Shown here piece after piece: positions 18,394-26,752 of a stretch of DNA of 64,000 bases. The DNA is taken from the NCBI GenBank assembly GCA_001464955.1, contig LNEM01000031.1, forward strand, positions 62,001 to 126,000, read 5' to 3'. Numbering within the stretch: the first letter of the stretch is position 1; every line of letters begins with the position of its first letter. Position numbers and translations under genes: made by a program. Under the pieces are notes generated by a model. It was not told where the DNA came from. It made no database searches and worked only from the letters and a program-made list of their open reading frames with translations. Origin of the DNA: Rhizobiales bacterium Ga0077537 (GTDB lineage: Bacteria > Pseudomonadota > Alphaproteobacteria > Rhizobiales > Hyphomicrobiaceae).

Positions 18394-18846
18394 TCAGACC
18401 AGCCCACCGGCACTCCGTGCGGCACCGCCGGCCGAAAGCCGTACGAAGACGAGCGAGCGGGCAAGCATGCGCCCGTGCGCATTGGGAAGAGCCCCCAATG
18501 CGCCTCGGACTGCCGGCGTTCGGGGATCGCGCTCGATGTGCACTTCGGTTGCGCCGAGGCGGGCGCCGAGCCGACGGATGACGGCCAGGTTGACACTGCC
18601 GACGCGATGGCGCGCCCGGCGCGCGGCGAGGATCCGGCGGCAGCCGTCGGCATCGCGCCGGACGAGGAGGTAGCGGCCGGGGCCGATCGGCGGGCAGCCG
18701 ATCAACCGGTAGGCCACCAGGCGAAACACGCCCCCCCCTTCGAGACGCCAGTCGGCGAGCCCGAGCGGCTGCAGGAACGCCGGCGTCTGCTCGGCTGGAT
18801 CCGGCGGGAATGGGCGTTGGTCGATGATTGAGCGAGTTGACGGCAT
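18394..18846 (-). CDS. Hypothetical protein
   Basis: 150 residues, not assigned to a family. The middle (GGGVFRLVAYRLIGCPPIGP then GRYLLVRRDADGCRRILAAR, and NLAVIRRLGARLGATEVHIE) has an alternating hydrophobic pattern like a small alpha/beta domain, and codon use is like neighbouring genes. No signal peptide or membrane segment. It converges on ptsP with a 13-base gap. The start ATG at 18844-18846 has only a weak GGAAG upstream. I think it is real, but the evidence is the coding pattern alone. Confidence 0.6.
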   Translation of the reverse strand: MPSTRSIIDQRPFPPDPAEQTPAFLQPLGLADWRLEGGGVFRLVAYRLIGCPPIGPGRYLLVRRDADGCRRILAARRARHRVGSVNLAVIRRLGARLGATEVHIERDPRTPAVRGALGALPNAHGRMLARSLVFVRLSAGGAARSAGGLV

Positions 18847-19244
18847 CGGCGCGAAGATCTTCCGGTCCAGCGGGCGGCAATGGAACCGTGGCGGTTGGCT
18901 CCGGCACCAGCTTCAGGATGGGGCGATCGTGGCGTGCCTCGCGCCCCCGAGACGGACGGGTCGGGTTTGGCGAGTGACGACGCATCCGCCTTGTACAGAT
19001 GCTGCCACGCGACCGTCCCTGAACGATGAGCAAAACCGCAGAAAGGTTAGCGGAACCCTCTCGGATCGGCCGCTGGTAGGCGAACCTCGGCAAGCAGCGA
19101 AAGAGGCCCTGCGGCGTCACCCCGGGTGCCAAGCGCGGGGCCGCTGGTCCCCCCGGACCGGCCTGCATGGGACTGGGACTGCGCCCGTCAGCTCGACACC
19201 GGCATGGCCGAGACGCCGCGGCCCGGGGGACCGCACCTGCCGCC
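18847..19244. other. Intergenic region without identified gene
   Basis: About 400 bases upstream of the hypothetical gene and downstream of nrdJ. Both flanking genes are on the minus strand. I found no supported ORF, structured RNA or repeat. Short open frames on both strands here have no recognisable protein sequence. Confidence 0.5.
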
Positions 19245-21647
19245 TCAGCCGCACTTCGCATAGCCGCACGAGCGGCAGACCCAGCATCCCGACTGCAGGA
19301 CCAGCGATCCCTGCGGGCACTTCGGACACCGCTTGCCCATCCGGCCCCCGGCGCCCGGCAGTCGGGCCCCGGCTGCTTCCATTGGAACGGCGGGTCCCAT
19401 GCCGCCATGCCCGTCCGCCGAGGCGGTCGATTGCAGGAAACCGATCCGCTTCAGGTGGGTCTCGATGATCTCCCCGATCGCCGCCATCAGGCTCGGCACG
19501 TAGCGACCGTCCATCCATTGCCCGCCTTGTGGATCGAACACGGCCTTCAGTTCCTCCACGACGAACGACACGTCACCGCCGCGGCGGAAGACGGCGCTGA
19601 TCATGCGCGTCAGTGCCACCGTCCAGGCATAATGCTCGAGGTTCTTGGTGTTGATGAAGATCTCGAACGGCCGCCGTCTCCCGTCCCGTTCGATGTCGTT
19701 GATGGTCACATAGATCGCGTGATCGCTTCCGGCCCACTTGAGCTTGTAGGTGTAGCCGGCGAGCACCGGCTCCCGCTCGAGCGGCTTTGCCATGTAGACG
19801 ACGCCGGCCTCGTCGGCTGGCTTCTCGACACCCTCGGAGCCCCCGCCCGGCTGACGCGTTGGCGCAAGGCTCTGGCCCGGCACGAGGCTTCGACCGGATG
19901 CCGCGGCGTCCCCGCTCCCGCCGGCGGGCGATGCAAGCACCGAACCCGTGACAGCGTTCGGGCGAAACGTCGTGCAGCCCTTGAGACCGCGATCGAACGC
20001 CTCGTCGTAGACCGACTTGAACAGCTCGAAGTCGATGTCGGCAGGGCAGTTGATGGTCTTCGAGATCGAGCTGTCGACATGGTCCTGGACCGCCGCCTGC
20101 ATCGCGAGATGCTCGGAGGGCGTCAGCGCGGCCGCGGTGACGAAGGATGCGGGGAGTGCCGCCGCCGCCCCGAACGTCGACCGGAACTGCCGGTAGGCGT
20201 AGTCCTCGACGGTCTCTTCCCGGTAGGCGTCGCCGGTGGTTCGGATACGCCGCGTATAGCCGAGGTCGAAGATCGGCTCGATGCCGCTCGACACGTTACC
20301 GGCGAGCAGCGAGATGGTGCCGGTCGGCGCGATCGAGGTGAGGCAACCATTGCGGATGCCCGACGCAGCGATTTCCGCCCGGACGTGCGCCGGCAGCCGC
20401 TTGACGTTTGGGCCGGCCAGGAACGGACCGCTCGCATAGAGCGGGAAGCTGCCCTTTCCCGCCGCGAGCCGCGCACTGGCGAGATAGGCGTGCTCTTCCA
20501 CCAAGGCCATCCAGCGCCGCGCCAGTCGTTGCGCCTCGTCGCTGCCGTAGCGCACGCCGCACATGGCGAGCGCATCGGCAAGCCCCGTCACGCCGAGCCC
20601 GATCCGACGCTTCGCAAGCGCTTCCGCCTTCTGCGCCGGCAGCGGATAGGCCGAGACGTCGATGATGTCGTCGAGTAGCCGCACGGCGACCGGCACCAGT
20701 TCTGCGAGCCGCGCCTCGTCGAGATGCGCCCCGGGCGCGAAGGCCGAGCGTACCAGCCGCGCCAGATTGATCGAGCCGAGGAGGCAGGCGCCATAGGGCG
20801 GCAACGGCTGTTCGCCGCACGGATTGGTCGCGAAGATCGTCTCGCAATAGGCGAGATTGTTGCGCGCGTTCACACGGTCGATGAAGATGACGCCCGGCTC
20901 CGCGTAGTCGTAGGTAGCCTTGAGAATGCGCTCCCAGAGCGACCGGGCTCGCACCGTCCGGAAGACGCGGCCCTCGAACCTGAGGACCCAGTCCGCATCT
21001 GCGCGCACTGCCGCCATGAAGGCGTCCGTCACGAGAACGGAGAGATTGAAATTCCTGAGCCGACCGGCCTCGGACTTGGCGTCGATGAACATCTCGATAT
21101 CGGGATGATCGCACCGCATCGTGCCCATCATGGCGCCGCGGCGTTGACCGGCCGACATGATGGTGCGGCACATGGCATCCCACACGTCCATGAAGCTCAC
21201 AGGCCCCGACGCGCCTGCGCCGACACTGCGTACCGGAGCTCCCGAGGGCCTGAGGGTCGAGAAATCGTGCCCGATCCCGCCGCCACGCTGCATCGTCAGC
21301 GCGGCCTCCTTGACGTTGTCGAAGATCGAGGTGAGGTCGTCCCCGATCGGACCCATTACGAAGCAGTTGAAGAGCGTGACGTCACGCCCGCTTCCGGCGC
21401 CCGCGATGATCCGCCCGGCCGGGAGGAATTCGAGATCGTGCATCGCCTCGAAGAATGTCGTCTCCCACCGTGCCCGCTCGCTGTCTGGCTCCGCCGCCGC
21501 GGCAGCCCGTGCGATCCGCCGCCACGTGTCGTCGAGCGCCACGTCGACCGGACTGCCGTCGGCAGCCTTCAGTCGATACTTCGCATCCCAGATCTGCTCC
21601 GAGATCGGCGGCAGGCCATGGAGACTGGTCGAGGGAGGGGCGCTCAT
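19245..21647 (-). CDS. nrdJ: Adenosylcobalamin-dependent (class II) ribonucleotide reductase
   Basis: 800 residues. It makes deoxyribonucleotides with B12 and needs no oxygen or iron radical. FNCFVMGPIGDDL, the active loop NPCGEQPLPPYGACLLGSIN, and GNVSSGIEPIFDLGYTRRI are class I/II catalytic-subunit signatures; NCPADIDFELFKSVYDEAF leads to the TSCPD segment (SDHAIYVTINDIERDGRRRP). The C-terminus ends in a zinc ribbon with CPKC, CWVCRSC and a final CG, which may carry the redox-active cysteines. A LexA-type box lies about 95 bases upstream. No nrdAB is in the window. The single long frame has no break. Confidence 0.94.
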   Translation of the reverse strand: MSAPPSTSLHGLPPISEQIWDAKYRLKAADGSPVDVALDDTWRRIARAAAAAEPDSERARWETTFFEAMHDLEFLPAGRIIAGAGSGRDVTLFNCFVMGPIGDDLTSIFDNVKEAALTMQRGGGIGHDFSTLRPSGAPVRSVGAGASGPVSFMDVWDAMCRTIMSAGQRRGAMMGTMRCDHPDIEMFIDAKSEAGRLRNFNLSVLVTDAFMAAVRADADWVLRFEGRVFRTVRARSLWERILKATYDYAEPGVIFIDRVNARNNLAYCETIFATNPCGEQPLPPYGACLLGSINLARLVRSAFAPGAHLDEARLAELVPVAVRLLDDIIDVSAYPLPAQKAEALAKRRIGLGVTGLADALAMCGVRYGSDEAQRLARRWMALVEEHAYLASARLAAGKGSFPLYASGPFLAGPNVKRLPAHVRAEIAASGIRNGCLTSIAPTGTISLLAGNVSSGIEPIFDLGYTRRIRTTGDAYREETVEDYAYRQFRSTFGAAAALPASFVTAAALTPSEHLAMQAAVQDHVDSSISKTINCPADIDFELFKSVYDEAFDRGLKGCTTFRPNAVTGSVLASPAGGSGDAAASGRSLVPGQSLAPTRQPGGGSEGVEKPADEAGVVYMAKPLEREPVLAGYTYKLKWAGSDHAIYVTINDIERDGRRRPFEIFINTKNLEHYAWTVALTRMISAVFRRGGDVSFVVEELKAVFDPQGGQWMDGRYVPSLMAAIGEIIETHLKRIGFLQSTASADGHGGMGPAVPMEAAGARLPGAGGRMGKRCPKCPQGSLVLQSGCWVCRSCGYAKCG

Positions 21648-21740
21648 GCTCCGGAACCCGGTCCAACGCGTTCCGATCCACTGTGGAAGAACGCAATCAC
21701 ATCCGGAATATGCGGCAATCCAGCCCCGGCGTCAACAAAT

Positions 21741-21755
21741 GTTCTCTGAAAGTTC
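21741..21755 (-). promoter_or_regulatory. Putative LexA (SOS) box upstream of nrdJ
   Basis: GTTC at 21741-21744, seven bases (TCTGAAA), and GTTC at 21752-21755 match the alphaproteobacterial LexA operator GTTC-N7-GTTC exactly. It lies about 95 bases upstream of the nrdJ start, in the 167-base gap between nrdJ and the end of rarA. The AT-rich flank (AACAAAT before, TTTAAATGATC after) would suit a promoter. Binding is inferred, not shown. Confidence 0.6.
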
Positions 21756-21814
21756 TTTAAATGATCTTGCCGAAGCGGGGCGCTTGCGGTGAGCCGGGGC
21801 ATTATCGTGACGGT

Positions 21815-23137
21815 TCAACGGGCGGGCGGATTGCGCTTCCGCCTGAGACCGTCCCAGTAGGCGAGCCGCTTGCGGATCTCGCGCTCGAAACCCCGTTCTG
21901 GCGGGTCGTAGTAGGTCTCCCGCCCCTTCAGGTCCTCGGGGAAGTAGCTCTGGCCCGAGAATCCGTCCGGCGCATCGTGGTCATAGGCATAGCCGTCGCC
22001 ATACCCTTGTTCGGCCATCAGCCGGGTCGGCGCGTTGAGGATGTGCTTCGGCGGCGGCAGGCTGCCGTGCGATTTCGCGGCCGCCGTCGCGGCTTTGTAG
22101 GCCACGTACGCGGCATTGGATTTGGGTGCCGTCGCGAGATAGATCGTCGCCTGTGCCAGCGCCAGTTCGCCCTCGGGGCTCCCGAGAAAATCGAAGGCGT
22201 CCTTGGCCGCGAGCGCCTGCGTGAGCGCCTGCGGATCGGCGAGGCCGATGTCCTCGATCGCCATGCGCACCAGCCGCCGCGCGAGGAACAGGCGGTCCTC
22301 GCCACCGTCCAGCATCCGCGCCAGCCAGTAGAGTGCGGCATCGGGGTCCGAGCCGCGCACGGACTTGTGCAGCGCCGAGATGAGATTGTAGTGCCCTTCC
22401 CGCCCCTTGTCGTAGATCGGCGCGCGACGTTGCACGAGCCGGGCGAGCCCTTCGCGGTCGAGCGGCGTCTGCCCGTCGGCCACCGCCGCGAGCACGTCCT
22501 CCGCCAGATTGAGCGCGGTGCGACCGTCGCCGTCGGCCATCCCGATCAGCGCCTCGCGCGCATCGGCGTCGATCGGCAACCGTCGCGCTTCGGCCGCTTC
22601 CGCGCGCGCCAGCAGCGCCTCGACGGCGTCCCGGTCGTGCCGGTTGAGGACGAGCACGGTGGCGCGCGACAGCAGGGCTGCGTTGAGCTCGAAAGACGGG
22701 TTCTCGGTGGTCGCCCCGACCAGCACGATGGTGCCGTCCTCCATCACCGGCAGGAAGCTGTCCTGCTGCGCCCGGTTGAAGCGGTGGATCTCGTCGACGA
22801 AGAGCAGCGTCCGACGCCCGGCCTCGCGACGCGCGCGGGCTTTCTCGAAAGCCTTCTTGAGGTCCTGCACACCGGAGAAGATCGCTGAAAGCTGCTCGAG
22901 TTCGAGCCCGACTTCGTTGGCGAGCAGCCGCGCTATGGTCGTCTTGCCGGTGCCCGGCGGTCCCCAGAGCAGCAGGCTCGGCAGCCGTCCGGATGCGATC
23001 AGGCGTGTCAGCGTTCCGTCCGGTCCGACGAGATGGTCCTGCCCGACGACGTCGGCGAGCCGCTGAGGACGCAATCGATCCGCCAGTGGCCGCGGGGCCC
23101 CGTCCGACATTCCGGCAGCTTCGAACAGTGTCGCCAT
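21815..23137 (-). CDS. rarA: Replication-associated recombination protein A (AAA+ ATPase)
   Basis: 440 residues from the ATG at 23135-23137. RarA/MgsA acts at stalled replication forks, is related to clamp-loader subunits and binds SSB. Walker A GPPGTGKTT and Walker B FVDEIHRFN are intact, followed by GATTENPSFELNAALLSRA (sensor 1) and the C-terminal tetramerisation part with FLGSPEGELALAQATIYLA and YKAAT. The frame continues upstream, but family sequence begins with FEAAG. Located directly downstream of the divergence-repair gene nrdJ promoter but reading toward it in the same direction; 78 bases separate it from the flippase. Confidence 0.95.
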   Translation of the reverse strand: MATLFEAAGMSDGAPRPLADRLRPQRLADVVGQDHLVGPDGTLTRLIASGRLPSLLLWGPPGTGKTTIARLLANEVGLELEQLSAIFSGVQDLKKAFEKARARREAGRRTLLFVDEIHRFNRAQQDSFLPVMEDGTIVLVGATTENPSFELNAALLSRATVLVLNRHDRDAVEALLARAEAAEARRLPIDADAREALIGMADGDGRTALNLAEDVLAAVADGQTPLDREGLARLVQRRAPIYDKGREGHYNLISALHKSVRGSDPDAALYWLARMLDGGEDRLFLARRLVRMAIEDIGLADPQALTQALAAKDAFDFLGSPEGELALAQATIYLATAPKSNAAYVAYKAATAAAKSHGSLPPPKHILNAPTRLMAEQGYGDGYAYDHDAPDGFSGQSYFPEDLKGRETYYDPPERGFEREIRKRLAYWDGLRRKRNPPAR

Positions 23138-23215
23138 GGTGCGCGAAGGATAGTCGCAGCGGCCCTCACTGGCCAGCGGTGAGGCCTGACGACGCAGGAG
23201 CACGCCGACGCTGCC

Positions 23216-24607
23216 TCAGCGGCCGAGATGGCTCCAGATCCCGATCCTGAGACCGAGGCTTCGCCGCGCGACGAGTGTGTTGAGCCCGACGCCGACGATC
23301 ATGGCGGCGGCGGTCGCGATGGCCGCCCCCTTGAGGCCGAAGAGTGGCACCAGTAGCAGGTTGAGCGAGATCGTCAGGATGGCCACCGTAATGGCGACGA
23401 TGGCCGACGCCCGCTGTTTGCCGAGCATGTTGAGAAGCAGTTCCGATGGCCCGGCGGCGGCCCGCGCGAGGTAACCGATCGCGAGGATGCTCATCACCGG
23501 GTATCCGGCGCCGAACTGTGGCCCGAACAGCGACAGGAGCTGCGGTCCCGCAAGCAGCAGCAGTGCCGCCGTCGCAAGTGATGGCCAGAACGTCCACGTC
23601 ACGGCCTCCCGAACGGCCGTCTCGAGGCCTTCGCGATCCCCACGCGCGTTCAGCGTGGCGAACTGGTTGGCCATGGCGCTGCCGACGGCGTAGTGGACGA
23701 ACATGACGAGGCTCATGGTCTTGGCCGCGGCGAAATAGATGCCGACGTCGGCGGGCGACATCAGCTGCGACACGACCAGCACGTCGGTGTTCTGGAGCAG
23801 GATTTCGGAGAAGGTGATCGCGAGCAACGGCAGGGACGTGGCGAGCCACAGCCGAACCGGCCGCTTCGCAGGGCCGCGCGCCACGTCGCGCGCGAGGCGC
23901 GACTGGATCAGCGCGAGCTGCACGAGCGTCGCCACCAGCGTGCCCGCGACGGCGGCGCCGGCAGCCGTCACCGCCGTCAGTGGCAGGCCGAAGGCGTAGG
24001 CGCCGGCCATGGCCAGGAGAACCAGCGTCGGCCGCAGCACATAGGGCGGCAGCAACGCTGCAACGAGCCAGCCGCGGCCCCGCCCGATGCCGTCGTGCAC
24101 GTCGCTGAGGGCGATCATCGGCACGCAGGCGAGCGCCAGGAAGGCAGGCAGCACATAATGATGGGCGACGAGGTTGCCCTGCCACCAGAGCGCCGCTCCT
24201 GCGAGGCCGGCGATGAGCAAGGAGATCCCCAGCGGCAGCAGCCGGCCCACCATGAGAAGACCGCGAAGGTGGTCGAACTCCCCTCGCTCCCGGTATTCGG
24301 GAACGAGCCGGATCATCAGCGTCGACATGCCGAGGTTGGAAAGTCCGCCGAGCACCAGCACCCACGTCCACACGAAGACATAGATGCCGTACTCGAAGCC
24401 GCCCATCAGGCGAGCGAGCACGATCTGCGAGAGATAGAGGACGGCGGCGCTGGCGACGCGGACCGAAAAAGCTGCGACGGCACCGCGCTGGGCGGTCCGT
24501 GTCGCGGTCTGGCTCCTGAGCAGGTCGGTCACAAGGGCGCTGGTGCGGTCCCGCCATGCAGCGAGCCCCCCCCGTCTTGCAGCCGCAGCCGCCTCGCCCC
24601 CACGCAT
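23216..24607 (-). CDS. Polysaccharide flippase (Wzx/MATE-like, oligosaccharide export)
   Basis: 463 residues with about 12-14 hydrophobic segments starting near residue 55. VASAAVLYLSQIVLARLMG and YGIYVFVWTWVLVLGGLSNL are typical of the polysaccharide_synt transporter family that moves lipid-linked sugars across the inner membrane. A soluble, Arg/Ala-rich N-terminus of about 40 residues precedes the first helix. The ATG at 24605-24607 follows GAGGCAACGGATC; the open frame further upstream has no helices. It is the only obvious export gene near the sugar locus at 5.7-14.4 kb, though about 9 kb away. Confidence 0.88.
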   Translation of the reverse strand: MRGGEAAAAARRGGLAAWRDRTSALVTDLLRSQTATRTAQRGAVAAFSVRVASAAVLYLSQIVLARLMGGFEYGIYVFVWTWVLVLGGLSNLGMSTLMIRLVPEYRERGEFDHLRGLLMVGRLLPLGISLLIAGLAGAALWWQGNLVAHHYVLPAFLALACVPMIALSDVHDGIGRGRGWLVAALLPPYVLRPTLVLLAMAGAYAFGLPLTAVTAAGAAVAGTLVATLVQLALIQSRLARDVARGPAKRPVRLWLATSLPLLAITFSEILLQNTDVLVVSQLMSPADVGIYFAAAKTMSLVMFVHYAVGSAMANQFATLNARGDREGLETAVREAVTWTFWPSLATAALLLLAGPQLLSLFGPQFGAGYPVMSILAIGYLARAAAGPSELLLNMLGKQRASAIVAITVAILTISLNLLLVPLFGLKGAAIATAAAMIVGVGLNTLVARRSLGLRIGIWSHLGR

Positions 24608-24746
24608 GATCCGTTGCCTCTCGAGCCCACGCTCGCTCCTGCGACACCGACGCGCGGCTATGGTCGAGCGCATGTGCCTGCCGTCGAGGCGCTGGGCCGT
24701 CGCCACACCCGCGTCCTTACCGACAGGCGAGTCTATCGGGGAAAGG

Positions 24747-24974
24747 TTATCGTTCCGTGCACCGATGACGTTCCCGCTTGCGGATCGTCTCGGCCACACC
24801 GGCCCAGGCCCAGGAGCGGCCGGCATCTCCTGTAAGGGCGTGCTGGGTCGAGAAGAATTCAGCCACGTCGGCGGCGTGAATTCCGTGGCGGCCTTCGAGG
24901 GCCGACGCCATCTCGCCCACGTCGCGCGGCGTCGGGGTCACGTCCTCGTCCGGGTGCCAGAGTTGTGGCATCAT
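24747..24974 (-). CDS. Small hypothetical protein
   Basis: 75 residues, acidic-to-neutral and apparently soluble. MMPQLWHPDEDVTPTPRDVG leads to two probable helices (MASALEGRHGIHAADVAEFF and RSWAWAGVAETIRKRE). No family recognised. Regular helix-type hydrophobic spacing, a purine-rich AGAGAG before the ATG at 24972-24974, and lack of any other frame here make it plausible. It sits upstream of and on the same strand as the flippase, 139 bases away. Could be chance. Confidence 0.5.
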   Translation of the reverse strand: MMPQLWHPDEDVTPTPRDVGEMASALEGRHGIHAADVAEFFSTQHALTGDAGRSWAWAGVAETIRKRERHRCTER

Positions 24975-25235
24975 CTAGCTCTCTGCGGCAGGATTGAAGC
25001 TCGGTGTGGTTCTGGACGCCCGGTAGCAAGATCGGAGCCAGCCTGTGTCGGGCGGGAAAGCGGCTTTGCGACCGACCGGTGATCCTGGAAACCCGCCCCT
25101 GCGTTTCAACTTGAGGGAAACAATGGGTCGCATCGTTCCGGATCGGGACGCCCGACCAGAGTTCCGTTAATCTGGACGAACGGGTCGGTCGCGTCCGCCG
25201 GGAGCGCCGGGCGGAGGACAGCGGAGGTGAAAGCC

Positions 25236-25532
25236 ATGCGCGCCGGAGCAACAAAGCTCGATTGGGGCCTTGCAGCGGGTCTCGTGCTTGCCGTGATGCT
25301 CGCCCCTTGGCCATCCGTGCTGGCCCAGTCGGCGCCCCAGCCCGAACCACCTTCGGCTCGCGCCGGCCCCGCGATCCCCGACGGGATCACCGTCACGCCG
25401 TCGCAACCCCTCGCGACCCCACCCGGCTTCGGCGGCAGCGACGGCGCAGCCCGCGAGCGTGACGCAGACGCCGAGCGCCAGCCGCCCGGTGGGTGCCGCT
25501 ACCGCGAGCAGAAGCTCGAGCTGATCGTCTGA
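25236..25532 (+). CDS. Small exported protein, unknown function
   Basis: 98 residues from the ATG at 25236 with GGAGG eight bases upstream; a GTG at 25227 is also open. Residues about 10-29 form a signal peptide (LAAGLVLAVMLAPWPSVLAQ). The mature part is Pro/Ala-rich and low in complexity, ending in GCRYREQKLELIV. The C-terminal Cys-containing tail resembles a conserved ending in other small exported Hyphomicrobiales proteins, from memory only. Convergent with the carboxypeptidase gene, with four bases between the two stops. Confidence 0.65.
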   Translation: MRAGATKLDWGLAAGLVLAVMLAPWPSVLAQSAPQPEPPSARAGPAIPDGITVTPSQPLATPPGFGGSDGAARERDADAERQPPGGCRYREQKLELIV

Positions 25533-25536
25533 CCCG

Positions 25537-26586
25537 CTAGTTCTTCGCGGCGGGGGCCGCAACGGGCGCCTGCGCCTGAGTGGGCGCAGCCGGCGCCTTG
25601 GCCGCGGGCTTGACGGCCTTCCGCGCCGTTGCTGCCGGCTTCTTGCGCCGGACGAGCCGCTTGGCCGGCTTCCGGTTTCCGCAGTCCCACGCGACGACGG
25701 ATGCCCTGACGCTCTGCACCTCCCGTGCCGCGGTGTCGAACGGCATCGCGTCGAGCGCCGGCATGCGCTGCTGAGCCCTCCAGGGCGCCGCGATGAAACC
25801 GTGATCGAGGAGCGCGGCTGCACGAATGTTGCGGTCGACGCCCGACGGCTCACCGAGCACGACCGCGATCAGCCTTTGCCCATTTCGCGTCGCCGTCGCG
25901 ATCATGTTGAAGCCCGAGTCACAGATGAATCCGGTCTTCAGCCCGTCCGCACCTTCGAAATCCCTGAGCAGCAGGTTGTGCGACTTGAGCCGGATCTTGC
26001 CGACTTGCACCTCGGACAGGGTCCAGAGCGCGCGATGCTCGGGAAAATCCGAGATCACTGCACGGGCCAGGCGGGCGAGGTCGCGCGCCGTCGAGACCTG
26101 CCCGGCGGCCGGCAACCCATGCGGGTTGACGAAGCGCGAGCGCGACATGCCGAGGCGCTGGGCGGTGGCGTTCATGCGCGCGACGAAAGTTTCTTCGCTG
26201 CCCGAGACACGCTCCGCCAGCATTACGGCGACGTCGTTCGCCGACTTCACGATGAGCACCCGGATGGCGAGGTCCACCGGGATCTGCTCGCCGACCGGCA
26301 GCCCGAGCTTGCTCGGCACCTGCGCGTGCGCGTGCTCGCTGACCGTGACCATGTCGTCGGCCTTCAGACGGCCGGCTTTGATCTCGTCGAGCACCACGTA
26401 AGCGGTCAGGATCTTGGTGACCGACGCCGGAAACCACTTGTGATCCGCATCCTCGGCATAGAGGACGCGCCCGCTCTCGGCTTCGAGCAGCAGGGCCGGG
26501 CCGGCCTGCGTCACGCGTGCGGGCAGCATTGCAGCGAAGCTCATGGCGAGTCCGGTGGCCAGGGCGACGAGTGGTTTTGAAAGCAT
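25537..26586 (-). CDS. D-alanyl-D-alanine carboxypeptidase (DacA/DacF type)
   Basis: 349 residues. A signal peptide (residues about 1-28) is followed by the penicillin-binding fold with SVTK at 55-58, SAN at 115-117 and KTG at 216-218, the three conserved motifs of low-molecular-weight PBPs (S11). The enzyme trims the terminal D-Ala of peptidoglycan stems in the periplasm. In place of the usual C-terminal amphipathic anchor there is a basic Lys/Ala/Pro-rich tail from about 300 (RRKKPAATARKAVKPAAKAP), as seen in several alphaproteobacterial homologues. The ATG is at 26584-26586; longer reading frames lack a signal sequence. Confidence 0.93.
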   Translation of the reverse strand: MLSKPLVALATGLAMSFAAMLPARVTQAGPALLLEAESGRVLYAEDADHKWFPASVTKILTAYVVLDEIKAGRLKADDMVTVSEHAHAQVPSKLGLPVGEQIPVDLAIRVLIVKSANDVAVMLAERVSGSEETFVARMNATAQRLGMSRSRFVNPHGLPAAGQVSTARDLARLARAVISDFPEHRALWTLSEVQVGKIRLKSHNLLLRDFEGADGLKTGFICDSGFNMIATATRNGQRLIAVVLGEPSGVDRNIRAAALLDHGFIAAPWRAQQRMPALDAMPFDTAAREVQSVRASVVAWDCGNRKPAKRLVRRKKPAATARKAVKPAAKAPAAPTQAQAPVAAPAAKN

Positions 26587-26752
26587 CGCTGATCCAGTCC
26601 CGTGGCCCGATGTCGGTTCGGCGGTCGGGTATCCGGGACCCGAACGGTTTGCGCGCCGGCCCGGCGAAGACACGTCCCAATTAAGAGGTCCAGCCCCGTC
26701 AGGCAACCCTGCACGACCCTCTGCGACGCGACGGCCGTACAAGTCGGCGTCG

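Noticed and set aside
21648-21814. Cobalamin riboswitch upstream of nrdJ
   Set aside because: The gap is only about 167 bases and the B12-box consensus is not present on the minus strand.
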